Assembly (NCBI GenBank): GCA_950071955.1
Contig: CATMOC010000270.1
Span: 1 to 5,744, forward strand
Direction of reading: 5' to 3'
Length of the DNA stretch: 5,744 nt
From: an uncultured Mesorhizobium sp.
GTDB taxonomy: Bacteria; Pseudomonadota; Alphaproteobacteria; Rhizobiales; Rhizobiaceae
The position numbers were made by a program, and so were the translations under genes. A model generated the notes under the pieces. That model had not been told where the DNA came from. It searched no databases and worked only from the letters and a program-made list of their open reading frames with translations. Shown in pieces: positions 1-5,607 of this stretch. The first letter of the stretch is position 1, and every line of letters begins with the position of its first letter.

Positions 1-1249
1 TCAGATCGCGCAGGAGATTACCGTATTCCGACGGATGGCGCGGCATGAAGGGCGCGCCGAAACAGGTCGAGAAGGTCGCCTCCGGCTCCGTCACGCCCTT
101 TTCCGTGCCGGCGACCTTGGCGGTGTAGCCGGAGAGGAAGTGATACATCGCCTCGGCCGGGGTCAGCTTGGCGATCGGCGGCAACACGCCGAAGGCATCG
201 GCGGTCAGCATGATGATCGAGCGCGGATGCCCGTCGCGGCCGCTCGCCGAAGCGTTCGGGATGTAATGGAGCGGGTAGGCGGCCCGGGTGTTCTCGGTCA
301 GCGAGCCGTCGTCGAAATCGGGCACGCGGGCGCTGTCGAGAACGACGTTCTCCAGAACCGTCCCGAAGCGGCGCGTCGTGCCGAAGATTTCCGGCTCCGC
401 TTCCTCCGACAGCCGGATGGTCTTGGCGTAGCAGCCGCCCTCGAAATTGAAGATGCCGTGCTCGCCCCAGCCATGCTCGTCGTCGCCGATCAGCGTGCGC
501 GCGGGGTCGGCCGAAAGCGTCGTCTTGCCGGTGCCCGAAAGGCCGAAGAACACCGCCGCGTCACCCGCCGGCCCGACATTGGCCGAGCAGTGCATGGGCA
601 TCACGCCCGTCTCGGGCAGCAGATAGTTGAGCGCCGTGAAGACGGACTTCTTCATCTCGCCCGCATAGGAGGTGCCGCCGATGAGCACGATCATGCGCGT
701 CAGGTCGACCGCGATGATGGTCTCGGTGCGCGCGCCGTGGCGCCCCACGTCGGCTCGGAAGGACGGCAGATCGATGATGGTGAGCTTCGGCTCGAAGGCC
801 GGCAGTGCCGCGCGATCGGGGCGGATCAGCAGGTTGCGGATGAACAGCGAATGCCAGGCGTATTCGGTAATGATGCGCGACGGCAGGCTGTTGTCGGCAT
901 CGGCGCCGCCGATCAGGTCCTGGACGAAGAGTTCGCGGCCCTTCGCGTGCTCGATGAAATCGGCCAGCAGGTTCTCGAAGTGCTGCGGCGATATCGGCTT
1001 GTTGTTGTCCCACCAGACCTTCGGATCGGTGTTGGCGTCCCGCACGACGAACTTGTCCTTGGCGGAGCGTCCGGTGTGCTGCCCGGTCTGGGCAACCAGG
1101 GCGCCATGCGCGGTGAGTCGCGCTTCGCCGCGGCGGATCGCCTCCTCGTAGAGGTCGGCCTCGCCGAGATTGTAGTGCACCTTTCCGGTACCCGTCAGGC
1201 CCGCAGCCTCGATCCCGCATTTGGGATTCCGCTCGCCGATCTCCTGCAT
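1..1249 (-). CDS. pckA: Phosphoenolpyruvate carboxykinase (ATP), 3' end outside window
   Basis: PckA converts oxaloacetate and ATP to phosphoenolpyruvate, CO2 and ADP in the cytosol, the first committed step of gluconeogenesis from C4 acids. The minus-strand frame is open from the ATG at 1249-1247 to the window edge, giving 416 codons of a protein usually about 535 residues long. Visible landmarks are the substrate-binding TGRSAKDKF (residues 59-67), [12 protein letters not shown] (191-202) with the Lys pair 200/201, MHCSAN with the likely metal-binding His220, the P-loop GLSGTGKTT (236-244, Lys242) and the metal-binding LIGDDEH (253-259, Asp256/257). The His-Lys-Asp spacing matches the E. 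coli enzyme, so the catalytic set is intact. The start is supported by purine-rich AGGGAGAAGGGA immediately upstream. The gene is divergent from chvI and shares its upstream region, which carries a likely LacI-type operator. The last roughly 120 residues are missing only because the window ends. Confidence 0.97.
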   Translation of the reverse strand, partial: MQEIGERNPKCGIEAAGLTGTGKVHYNLGEADLYEEAIRRGEARLTAHGALVAQTGQHTGRSAKDKFVVRDANTDPKVWWDNNKPISPQHFENLLADFIEHAKGRELFVQDLIGGADADNSLPSRIITEYAWHSLFIRNLLIRPDRAALPAFEPKLTIIDLPSFRADVGRHGARTETIIAVDLTRMIVLIGGTSYAGEMKKSVFTALNYLLPETGVMPMHCSANVGPAGDAAVFFGLSGTGKTTLSADPARTLIGDDEHGWGEHGIFNFEGGCYAKTIRLSEEAEPEIFGTTRRFGTVLENVVLDSARVPDFDDGSLTENTRAAYPLHYIPNASASGRDGHPRSIIMLTADAFGVLPPIAKLTPAEAMYHFLSGYTAKVAGTEKGVTEPEATFSTCFGAPFMPRHPSEYGNLLRDL

Positions 1250-1363
1250 TGTTCCCTTCTCCCTGGCTTTGAAATGAACGCTTGTGCCAACGACGACTTG
1301 CGGGATGAGGGATTCATTCGCAGGCGTCCCATTCGGTCACAAACAGAAAAGCCTTTTTATTTC

Positions 1364-1388
1364 AAATCTTTAATCGATTTAAAGATTT
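1364..1388. promoter_or_regulatory. Perfect 10-bp inverted repeat, likely LacI-family (PckR-type) operator
   Basis: The left arm AAATCTTTAA (1364-1373) and right arm TTAAAGATTT (1379-1388) are perfect reverse complements around TCGAT. An even-looking dyad with a central CG is typical of LacI/GalR-family operators. It lies about 115-140 bp upstream of the pckA start. In Sinorhizobium meliloti the LacI/GalR regulator PckR is known to control pckA, so PckR is the natural candidate binder; assigning this exact site to PckR is inference. The 8-mer GATTTAAA is duplicated in tandem at 1376-1391, extending the pattern rightward. Confidence 0.6.
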
Positions 1389-1396
1389 AAAAATTT

Positions 1397-1412
1397 TCTA
1401 AATCGTTTAAAG
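1397..1412. promoter_or_regulatory. Second CG-centred half-palindrome related to the 1364-1388 site
   Basis: TAAA-TCG-TTTA (1399-1409) is a short dyad. TCGTTTAAAG (1403-1412) repeats TCGATTTAAAG of the first site (1374-1384) with one base deleted. The two CG centres are 29 bp apart, a little under three helical turns. This may be an auxiliary operator for the same regulator. It is less symmetric than the first site and so less certain. Confidence 0.35.
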
Positions 1413-1470
1413 CAACCGGACCGAACCCTAAGTGAACGCAATTCGCGCCTCCTCGTTTGGTGCAGAGACA

Positions 1471-1512
1471 CCCCGGTCGATGGCGGACCTGCCGGGGCTC
1501 GGACCGGCCGGT
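1471..1512 (+). promoter_or_regulatory. GC-rich stem-loop and palindrome upstream of chvI
   Basis: CCCCGG (1471-1476) and CCGGGG (1492-1497) can form a 6-bp GC-only stem with a 15-nt loop. They are followed directly by the perfect 10-bp palindrome ACCGGCCGGT (1503-1512) and four Ts (1512-1515). GGCTC (1496-1500) can alternatively pair with GAGCC (1520-1524). This may be a structured chvI leader or a weak terminator-like element. Such pairings are common in GC-rich DNA, so the call is tentative. Confidence 0.25.
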
Positions 1513-1632
1513 TTTCAAGGAGCCGGGTGTGACATGGGAAGTCATCTGTGCCACATTTTGTACCTAATTTGTCCGCCTATAACCCTTTCCGTCAGCAGGA
1601 AGGGACGCCGGCGCATGAGGGAACCGCTTGAT

Positions 1633-2334
1633 ATGGCAACGATCGCACTCGTCGACGACGACCGGAATATCCTGACCTCCGTCTCGATCGCATTGGAATC
1701 GGAAGGCTACCGCGTGGAAACCTACACGGATGGGGCTTCCGCTCTGGAGGGCTTTGCCGCGCGACCGCCCAACCTCGCCGTGCTCGACATCAAGATGCCG
1801 CGCATGGACGGCATGGAACTGCTGCGCCGACTGCGCCAGAAGAGCGACCTTCCGGTGATCTTCCTGACGTCCAAGGACGACGAGATAGACGAACTCTTCG
1901 GTCTCAAGATGGGGGCCGACGACTTCATCCGGAAGCCGTTCTCGCAACGCCTTCTGGTCGAGCGCGTGAAGGCGGTGCTGCGTCGCGCCAGTGCCCGGGA
2001 GGCGGCAGCCAAATCGCCGACCCAGCAGAGCAAGTCCCTCGAAAGGGGCCAGCTCGTCATGGACCAGGAGCGCCATACCTGCACCTGGAAGGGCGAACCG
2101 GTGACGCTTACGGTGACCGAGTTCCTGATCCTCCATTCGCTGGCGCAGCGGCCGGGCGTGGTCAAGAGCCGCGATTCTCTCATGGATTCGGCCTATGACG
2201 AGCAGGTCTACGTGGACGACCGGACCATTGACAGCCACATCAAGAGGCTGAGAAAGAAGTTCAAGTCCGTCGATGACGAATTCGACATGATCGAAACGCT
2301 CTATGGGGTGGGCTATCGCTTCCGCGAGGCCTAG
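1633..2334 (+). CDS. chvI: Response regulator ChvI (OmpR/PhoB family)
   Basis: ChvI is the cytoplasmic DNA-binding partner of the kinase ChvG; in rhizobia, Agrobacterium and Brucella (as BvrR) the pair controls exopolysaccharide, motility, acid response and host association. The 233-residue protein starts [10 protein letters not shown] and has a receiver domain (about 1-118) with Asp8/Asp9, phospho-acceptor Asp52 in LDIKMP, Thr79 in LTSKD and Lys101 in RKPF. A variable linker (about 119-137) leads to an OmpR-type winged helix (about 138-231), with recognition helix [16 protein letters not shown] (195-210) and the closing [11 protein letters not shown] chose the ATG at 1633 because homologues begin at this point and GAGGGAA (1617-1623) lies upstream. 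An in-frame ATG at 1615, preceded by a good AGGAAGGGA (1597-1605), would add six residues (MREPLD) and cannot be excluded. chvG follows 46 nt downstream in the same direction. Confidence 0.97.
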   Translation: MATIALVDDDRNILTSVSIALESEGYRVETYTDGASALEGFAARPPNLAVLDIKMPRMDGMELLRRLRQKSDLPVIFLTSKDDEIDELFGLKMGADDFIRKPFSQRLLVERVKAVLRRASAREAAAKSPTQQSKSLERGQLVMDQERHTCTWKGEPVTLTVTEFLILHSLAQRPGVVKSRDSLMDSAYDEQVYVDDRTIDSHIKRLRKKFKSVDDEFDMIETLYGVGYRFREA

Positions 2335-2380
2335 ACGCGATCCGCTCCAGCCGAGCGTCGGGAACGGTGTCCGGCAGTTC

Positions 2381-4150
2381 ATGGTGGCCGACGTCAGATC
2401 AGCACAGCCGAGCAAGACCGGCGCGCGCCGACCGCCGGTCCTGGCGGGTTGGATCATGGTGCCGTTCCGCCGGTTCTTCGGCCACCACATCTTCTCGAGC
2501 CTGACGCGGCGCATCCTCTTCCTGAACCTCGCCGGTCTCGTGGTGCTCGTTCTCGGCATCCTCTATCTCAACCAGTTCCGCGACGGCCTGATCGAGGCGC
2601 GCGTGGAAAGCCTGATGACGCAGGGCGAAATCATCGCGGCTGCGATTGCCGCGTCCGCGACGGTGGAGACGGACACCATCACCGTCGACCCCGAGAAGCT
2701 GCTGGAACTTCAGGCCGGGCAGAGCATCGCGCCGGGAACCGACCAGCTCGACAGCCTCGAGTTCCCGATCAACCCGGAGCGGGTCGCGCCGGTGCTTCGC
2801 CGCCTGATCTCGCCAACCCGGACCCGTGCGCGCATCTACGACCGCGACGGCAACCTTCTGCTGGATTCACGGCATCTCTATTCGCGCGGCCAGATCCTCC
2901 GCTATGACCTTCCCCCGCTGGAGGAAGCGGAACAGGATTTCATCGACCGTATCGAGGACTTCATCTACCGCTTCTTCGAGCGCAAGGACTTGCCCGTCTA
3001 CCGCGAGCAGCCCGGCGGAAGCGGCGCTGCCTATCCCGAGGTGGTGAACGCGCTGATCGGCAGCCCAGGCTTCGTTGTGCGCATCAGCGAACAGGGCGAG
3101 ATGATCGTATCGGTCGCCGTGCCCGTTCAGCGGTTCCGCGCCGTCCTCGGCGTCCTGCTGCTGTCGACGCAGGGTGGCGACATCGACAAGATCGTCGCCG
3201 ACGAGCGCCGGGCGATCTTCCGCGTCTTCGGCGTGGCGGCACTCGTCACGGCGATCCTGTCCATGCTTCTGGCTTCCACGATCGCGAACCCGCTGCGCCG
3301 CCTTTCGGCCGCAGCCGTGCGCGTGAGGCGCGGCGTGCGCAGCCGCGAGGAAATTCCCGACTTTTCCGATCGGCAGGACGAGATCGGGAATCTGTCGATC
3401 GCGCTCCGCGACATGACGAATGCGATGTACGCGCGCATCGACGCGATCGAGAGTTTCGCGGCCGATGTCGCGCATGAACTGAAAAACCCGCTCACCTCGT
3501 TGCGCAGCGCGGTCGAGACCCTGCCGCTCGCCCGGAACGACGAAACGAGGAAGAGGCTGCTGGACGTCATCCAGCACGACGTGCGCCGTCTCGACCGGCT
3601 GATCAGCGATATTTCGGACGCATCGCGCCTCGATGCCGAACTGGCCCGCGAGGATGCCTCCCGCGTTGACGTGAAGAAGCTGGTGGGCGACCTCGTCGAC
3701 CTGTCGCTCCAGCAGGGCAGGCACCGCAAGAAGGTGGCGATCGAGTTCCGCGCGCCCAAGGATGCTGCCAAGAGCTTCCACGTCTCCGGCCACGACCTGC
3801 GGATCGGACAGGTGATCACCAATCTGATCGAGAACGCCCGTTCCTTCGTGCCCGACAAGGACGGGCGGATCGTCGTCAGCCTCATGCGCAGCAATCGCCA
3901 CGTCATCATCACGGTGGAGGACAACGGTCCGGGCATCCGCGTCGAGAACATCGAGCGGATCTTCGAACGCTTCTATACGGATCGGCCCTCCACCGAGGCA
4001 TTCGGCCAGAACTCCGGCCTCGGCCTGTCGATAAGCCGGCAGATCGTGGAAGCGCATGGCGGTCAGCTTACGGCCGAAAACATCGTCGGAGCAAAGCCCG
4101 GCGACATCCGGGGCGCACGGTTCGTCGTCAGGCTGCCGGCCGAAAGCTGA
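2381..4150 (+). CDS. chvG: Membrane sensor histidine kinase ChvG (ExoS/BvrS homologue)
   Basis: ChvG is the inner-membrane sensor that phosphorylates ChvI; in Sinorhizobium its homologue ExoS is held in check by the periplasmic protein ExoR. From the ATG at 2381 it has 589 residues, close to the roughly 595 of known homologues. The order is: basic cytoplasmic N-terminus, conserved HHIFSSLTRRILF, TM1 (about 45-63), periplasmic sensor region (about 65-279), TM2 (about 280-301), HAMP linker (about 300-353), dimerisation/phospho-acceptor helix with His365 in FAADVAHELKNPLTSL, then the ATPase domain with N-box Asn481/Asn485 (NLIENARSF), G1 VEDNGPGI (512-519) and G2 SGLGLSIS (545-552). All catalytic boxes are intact. 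The frame is open to 2303 inside chvI, but 2381 gives the expected length; the ATG at 2456 (MVPFRRFF) is an alternative giving 564 residues. No strong ribosome-binding site is visible for either, which suggests coupling to chvI translation. Confidence 0.95.
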   Translation: MVADVRSAQPSKTGARRPPVLAGWIMVPFRRFFGHHIFSSLTRRILFLNLAGLVVLVLGILYLNQFRDGLIEARVESLMTQGEIIAAAIAASATVETDTITVDPEKLLELQAGQSIAPGTDQLDSLEFPINPERVAPVLRRLISPTRTRARIYDRDGNLLLDSRHLYSRGQILRYDLPPLEEAEQDFIDRIEDFIYRFFERKDLPVYREQPGGSGAAYPEVVNALIGSPGFVVRISEQGEMIVSVAVPVQRFRAVLGVLLLSTQGGDIDKIVADERRAIFRVFGVAALVTAILSMLLASTIANPLRRLSAAAVRVRRGVRSREEIPDFSDRQDEIGNLSIALRDMTNAMYARIDAIESFAADVAHELKNPLTSLRSAVETLPLARNDETRKRLLDVIQHDVRRLDRLISDISDASRLDAELAREDASRVDVKKLVGDLVDLSLQQGRHRKKVAIEFRAPKDAAKSFHVSGHDLRIGQVITNLIENARSFVPDKDGRIVVSLMRSNRHVIITVEDNGPGIRVENIERIFERFYTDRPSTEAFGQNSGLGLSISRQIVEAHGGQLTAENIVGAKPGDIRGARFVVRLPAES

Positions 4151-4153
4151 CCA

Positions 4154-4666
4154 TTGCAGAACATCCACGCAACCGGGCTGGTCGCTGGCGATCGGGGTCT
4201 GCTCATCCTCGGAGCCTCCGGCAGCGGCAAGACGACCCTGGCGCTCGCCATTATCGCGCAAGCATCGAGCGAGGGGCATTTCGCGCGTCTCGTTGCCGAC
4301 GACCAGGTTCTCGTCGCGGCGGTTGGCGTCCGATTGGCCGCCCATGCTCCGGCCGCCATCGCCGGGCTTGCCGAGGCGAGGGGGCTGGGCCCGGTGCCTG
4401 TTCCCCACGAGCCGCGGATGATCGTGGATGCGCTCGTCCGGCTCGTCGCGGCCGAGGAGGCGCCGCGTTTTCATCAGGGCGAATGTGAGGAAGTTTGTGG
4501 CATCGCGCTGCCCCGGCTCCGGCTGCCGCAACGCAATGTGGCCGGCGCCCTCCCTGCGGTTATGGCTTTCCTGCGACTTCGCGGCAACGGGAGGGAGGCC
4601 ACCGTGACGCAGGCGGTATCGCGACCTTTTGCTCAGCGGCGGGACGATTTGGGCTTGTCAACGTGA
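4154..4666 (+). CDS. hprK: HPr kinase/phosphorylase, short alphaproteobacterial form
   Basis: HprK phosphorylates HPr on a serine and can remove that phosphate, acting on the HPr encoded two genes downstream. The 170-residue product is the catalytic domain alone, lacking the N-terminal domain of Firmicutes enzymes, as is normal in alphaproteobacteria. Visible motifs are N-terminal NIHATGLV with His5, the P-loop GASGSGKTT (20-28), Asp49/Asp50 in VADDQVL, the family signature EARGLG (74-79) and PQRNVAG (125-131), which resembles the GRNLA region of the family. The start must be TTG at 4154: the chvG stop (4148-4150) lies in the same frame with only one codon between, and no ATG or GTG occurs before the conserved HAT motif. 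The 3-nt gap implies translational coupling. The last 28 or so residues (from 143) extend beyond the expected core and look low in conservation. Confidence 0.93.
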   Translation: MQNIHATGLVAGDRGLLILGASGSGKTTLALAIIAQASSEGHFARLVADDQVLVAAVGVRLAAHAPAAIAGLAEARGLGPVPVPHEPRMIVDALVRLVAAEEAPRFHQGECEEVCGIALPRLRLPQRNVAGALPAVMAFLRLRGNGREATVTQAVSRPFAQRRDDLGLST

Positions 4667-4680
4667 GGCTGCTCGACAAG
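4654..4680. repeat. 6-bp perfect inverted repeat spanning the hprK stop codon
   Basis: CTTGTC (4654-4659) and GACAAG (4675-4680) are perfect reverse complements separated by 15 nt that contain the hprK stop TGA (4664-4666). It could be a regulator site or a weak mRNA hairpin. TTGTCA (4655-4660) with CAAGAT (4677-4682), 16 bp apart, also makes a poor but possible promoter for the downstream EIIA and HPr genes. There is no T-run, so it is not an intrinsic terminator. Confidence 0.25.
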
Positions 4681-4769
4681 ATAGCGCTCCTGCCAGCGGG
4701 AAGGCATCCGGCCGATCCCGAAGAAGACACGTTCCCCTGATCGAGGGCCATGACGGGAGCTTTTCATTC

Positions 4770-5171
4770 ATGATCGGACTCGTGCTCGTGACGCACGGTC
4801 GGCTGGCCGAGGAATTTCGCCATGCGGTGGAGCATGTCGTGGGGCCGCAGGAAAACTTCGAGACGATCGCAATTGGGGCGGATGACGATATCGAGCAGCG
4901 CAGGCGCGAGATCGTGGAGGCGGTGGAGCGTGCCGACACGGGCGCAGGGGTCATCGTCCTCACCGACATGTTCGGCGGAACGCCGTCGAACCTGGCGATT
5001 TCCGTCATGGAAGCGGGACGGATAGAGGTGATCGCCGGCATGAACCTTCCCATGCTCATCAAGCTCACGAGCGTGCGGGCCGGCGACAGCATGGCCGCGG
5101 CGCTCGAAGGGGCCCAGACGGCGGGGCGAAAGTACATCAACGTCGCGAGCCAGGTGCTGAGCGGAAAATGA
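4770..5171 (+). CDS. manX: PTS EIIA component, mannose (fructose) family
   Basis: This is a 133-residue cytoplasmic EIIA-Man domain standing alone, without the EIIB domain fused in E. coli ManX. It accepts phosphate from HPr-His~P. His9 in LVTHGRLAEEF is the expected phosphorylation site and Asp66 in TDMFGGTPSN (65-74) is the conserved acidic partner. No EIIB, EIIC or EIID gene is nearby, which fits the regulatory, non-transporting PTS of rhizobia and Brucella, where this protein is often annotated PTS IIA or manX. The start at 4770 gives the conserved MIGLVLVTHG N-terminus and has GGGAG (4755-4759) upstream; the frame is open further upstream to 4629 but the extra sequence is not domain-like. 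The start follows the hprK stop by 103 nt, a wide gap for this operon. The stop overlaps the next start by 4 nt (ATGA). Confidence 0.94.
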   Translation: MIGLVLVTHGRLAEEFRHAVEHVVGPQENFETIAIGADDDIEQRRREIVEAVERADTGAGVIVLTDMFGGTPSNLAISVMEAGRIEVIAGMNLPMLIKLTSVRAGDSMAAALEGAQTAGRKYINVASQVLSGK

Positions 5172-5470
5172 TTGCGGAGCCGGACGTGGGGGAGACCGAT
5201 CTGGTGGTTCGCGAGATCGAGATCGTCAACCAGCGAGGCCTGCACGCGCGCGCCTCTGCGCGCTTCGTTCAGGTCGCCGGGGGCTTCGAGGCCGTCATCA
5301 CCGTCGAGCGGGACGGCATCTCGGTCGGCGGCACCTCGATCATGGGGCTTATGATGCTCGCCGCCAGCCCGGGAAGCTTCATAAAGGTGAGCGCCTCGGG
5401 ACCGGAGGCGGAGGGGGCCGTCGAGGCGCTGGCGGCGCTTGTTTCCAACCGCTTCGGCGAAGAGGTCTGA
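5168..5470 (+). CDS. ptsH: Phosphocarrier protein HPr
   Basis: HPr is the small cytoplasmic phosphocarrier of the PTS, receiving phosphate on a histidine from enzyme I and passing it to EIIA. The 100-residue protein carries His26 in NQRGLHARASARFVQ (the active-site motif, His15 in B. subtilis) and Ser57 in GGTSIMGLMMLA. The 31-residue His-to-Ser spacing equals that of B. subtilis HPr (His15/Ser46), so Ser57 is the expected target of HprK encoded upstream. The ATG at 5168 overlaps the EIIA stop (ATGA), indicating coupled translation and a 1:1 type of expression. The N-terminus is about 11 residues longer and more acidic than in classical HPr (MIAEPDVGETD). No enzyme I gene lies in the window. 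This is the last gene before a 137-bp gap to ahcY, with no clear terminator after it. Confidence 0.95.
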   Translation: MIAEPDVGETDLVVREIEIVNQRGLHARASARFVQVAGGFEAVITVERDGISVGGTSIMGLMMLAASPGSFIKVSASGPEAEGAVEALAALVSNRFGEEV

Positions 5471-5490
5471 CGTTTGCCACGTCGTATGCA

Positions 5491-5514
5491 GGGATAAAGA
5501 TTTCGTTATATCCC
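5491..5514. promoter_or_regulatory. Operator-like dyad upstream of ahcY (SahR-type candidate)
   Basis: GGGATA (5491-5496) and TATCCC (5509-5514) form a perfect 6-bp inverted repeat. Within it ATAAAGA (5494-5500) and TCGTTAT (5503-5509) form a second dyad, 6 of 7 positions matching, offset by one base. An ArsR-family repressor, SahR, is known to control S-adenosylhomocysteine recycling genes including ahcY in proteobacteria; my recollection of an ATAAAGA/TCTTTAT-like motif in alphaproteobacteria is not checked. TTATAT (5506-5511) inside the right half could be the ahcY -10, which would suit repression, but its -35 is poor. TTGCCA (5474-5479) is another possible -35. Confidence 0.45.
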
Positions 5515-5557
5515 GTTGCCGCCGCCCTCCCGATCTGCTAGGCAGCCCGCGACAACG

Positions 5558-5581
5558 GGGGGCGACATCAGTCGCTGCCCC
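5558..5581 (+). promoter_or_regulatory. Stable hairpin in the presumed ahcY 5' leader
   Basis: GGGG-GCGAC (5558-5566) can pair with GTCGC (5571-5575) and CCCC (5578-5581) around the tetraloop ATCA, with TG (5576-5577) bulged: nine base pairs, all G-C except one A-T. It ends 15 nt before the ahcY ribosome-binding site GGAG (5597-5600). Further upstream CCCGTTG (5512-5518) is a perfect complement of CAACGGG (5553-5559), sharing two bases with the hairpin. No T-run follows, so it is not a classical terminator. It may be a leader structure of unknown role. Confidence 0.4.
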
Positions 5582-5607
5582 GGCTTTCGTTCAACTGGAG
5601 ACGCCCA

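Larger units (their letters stand above)
1250..1632. other. Divergent intergenic region between pckA and chvI
   Basis: This 383-bp region must hold the promoters of both pckA (leftward) and chvI (rightward). It has two parts. About 1340-1412 is an AT-rich island inside otherwise GC-rich DNA and carries CG-centred palindromes. About 1470-1527 is GC-rich and able to form hairpins. Nearer chvI, CTATAAC (1577-1583) could serve as a -10 element, but no well-spaced -35 was found (TTGTAC at 1558-1563 is too close). TGTGACAT (1528-1535) and TGTGCCACAT (1547-1556) form a loose direct repeat 19 bp apart, a possible site for an OmpR-family regulator, though too weak to assign. The reading frame of chvI is open upstream to an ATG at 1432, but that stretch does not look like receiver-domain sequence and I treat it as non-coding. 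Confidence 0.8.

Noticed and set aside
35..1390. Plus-strand open frame of 451 codons opposite pckA
   Set aside because: It is the complement of a strongly conserved pckA frame; its product is Arg/Ala/Gly-rich with no domain, typical of shadow frames in GC-rich DNA.
1345..1415. AT-rich island as a mobile-element scar, attachment site or replication origin
   Set aside because: No transposase, target-site duplication, tRNA or DnaA boxes nearby; a promoter/operator region between divergent genes explains it better.
1564..2559. Minus-strand open frame of 331 codons opposite chvI
   Set aside because: Shadow of chvI and the chvG 5' end; no recognisable protein features.
2867..4531. Minus-strand open frame of 554 codons opposite chvG and hprK
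   Set aside because: It overlaps two well-recognised genes, its product (rich in Asp, Arg, Ala) has no motif, and it has no sensible start region.
4495..4740. Small plus-strand open frame across the hprK end and the spacer (81 codons)
   Set aside because: Mostly out-of-frame hprK sequence with no family resemblance; I considered a frameshifted hprK tail but the conserved HprK core is complete in the other frame.
5558..5590. Intrinsic terminator after ptsH
   Set aside because: The hairpin is stable but is followed by GGCTTTCG rather than a T-run and sits close to the ahcY ribosome-binding site.
5512..5607. Known SAH or SAM-II riboswitch before ahcY
   Set aside because: I could not align the conserved core bases of these classes as I remember them; only generic stems are present, so no named riboswitch is claimed.
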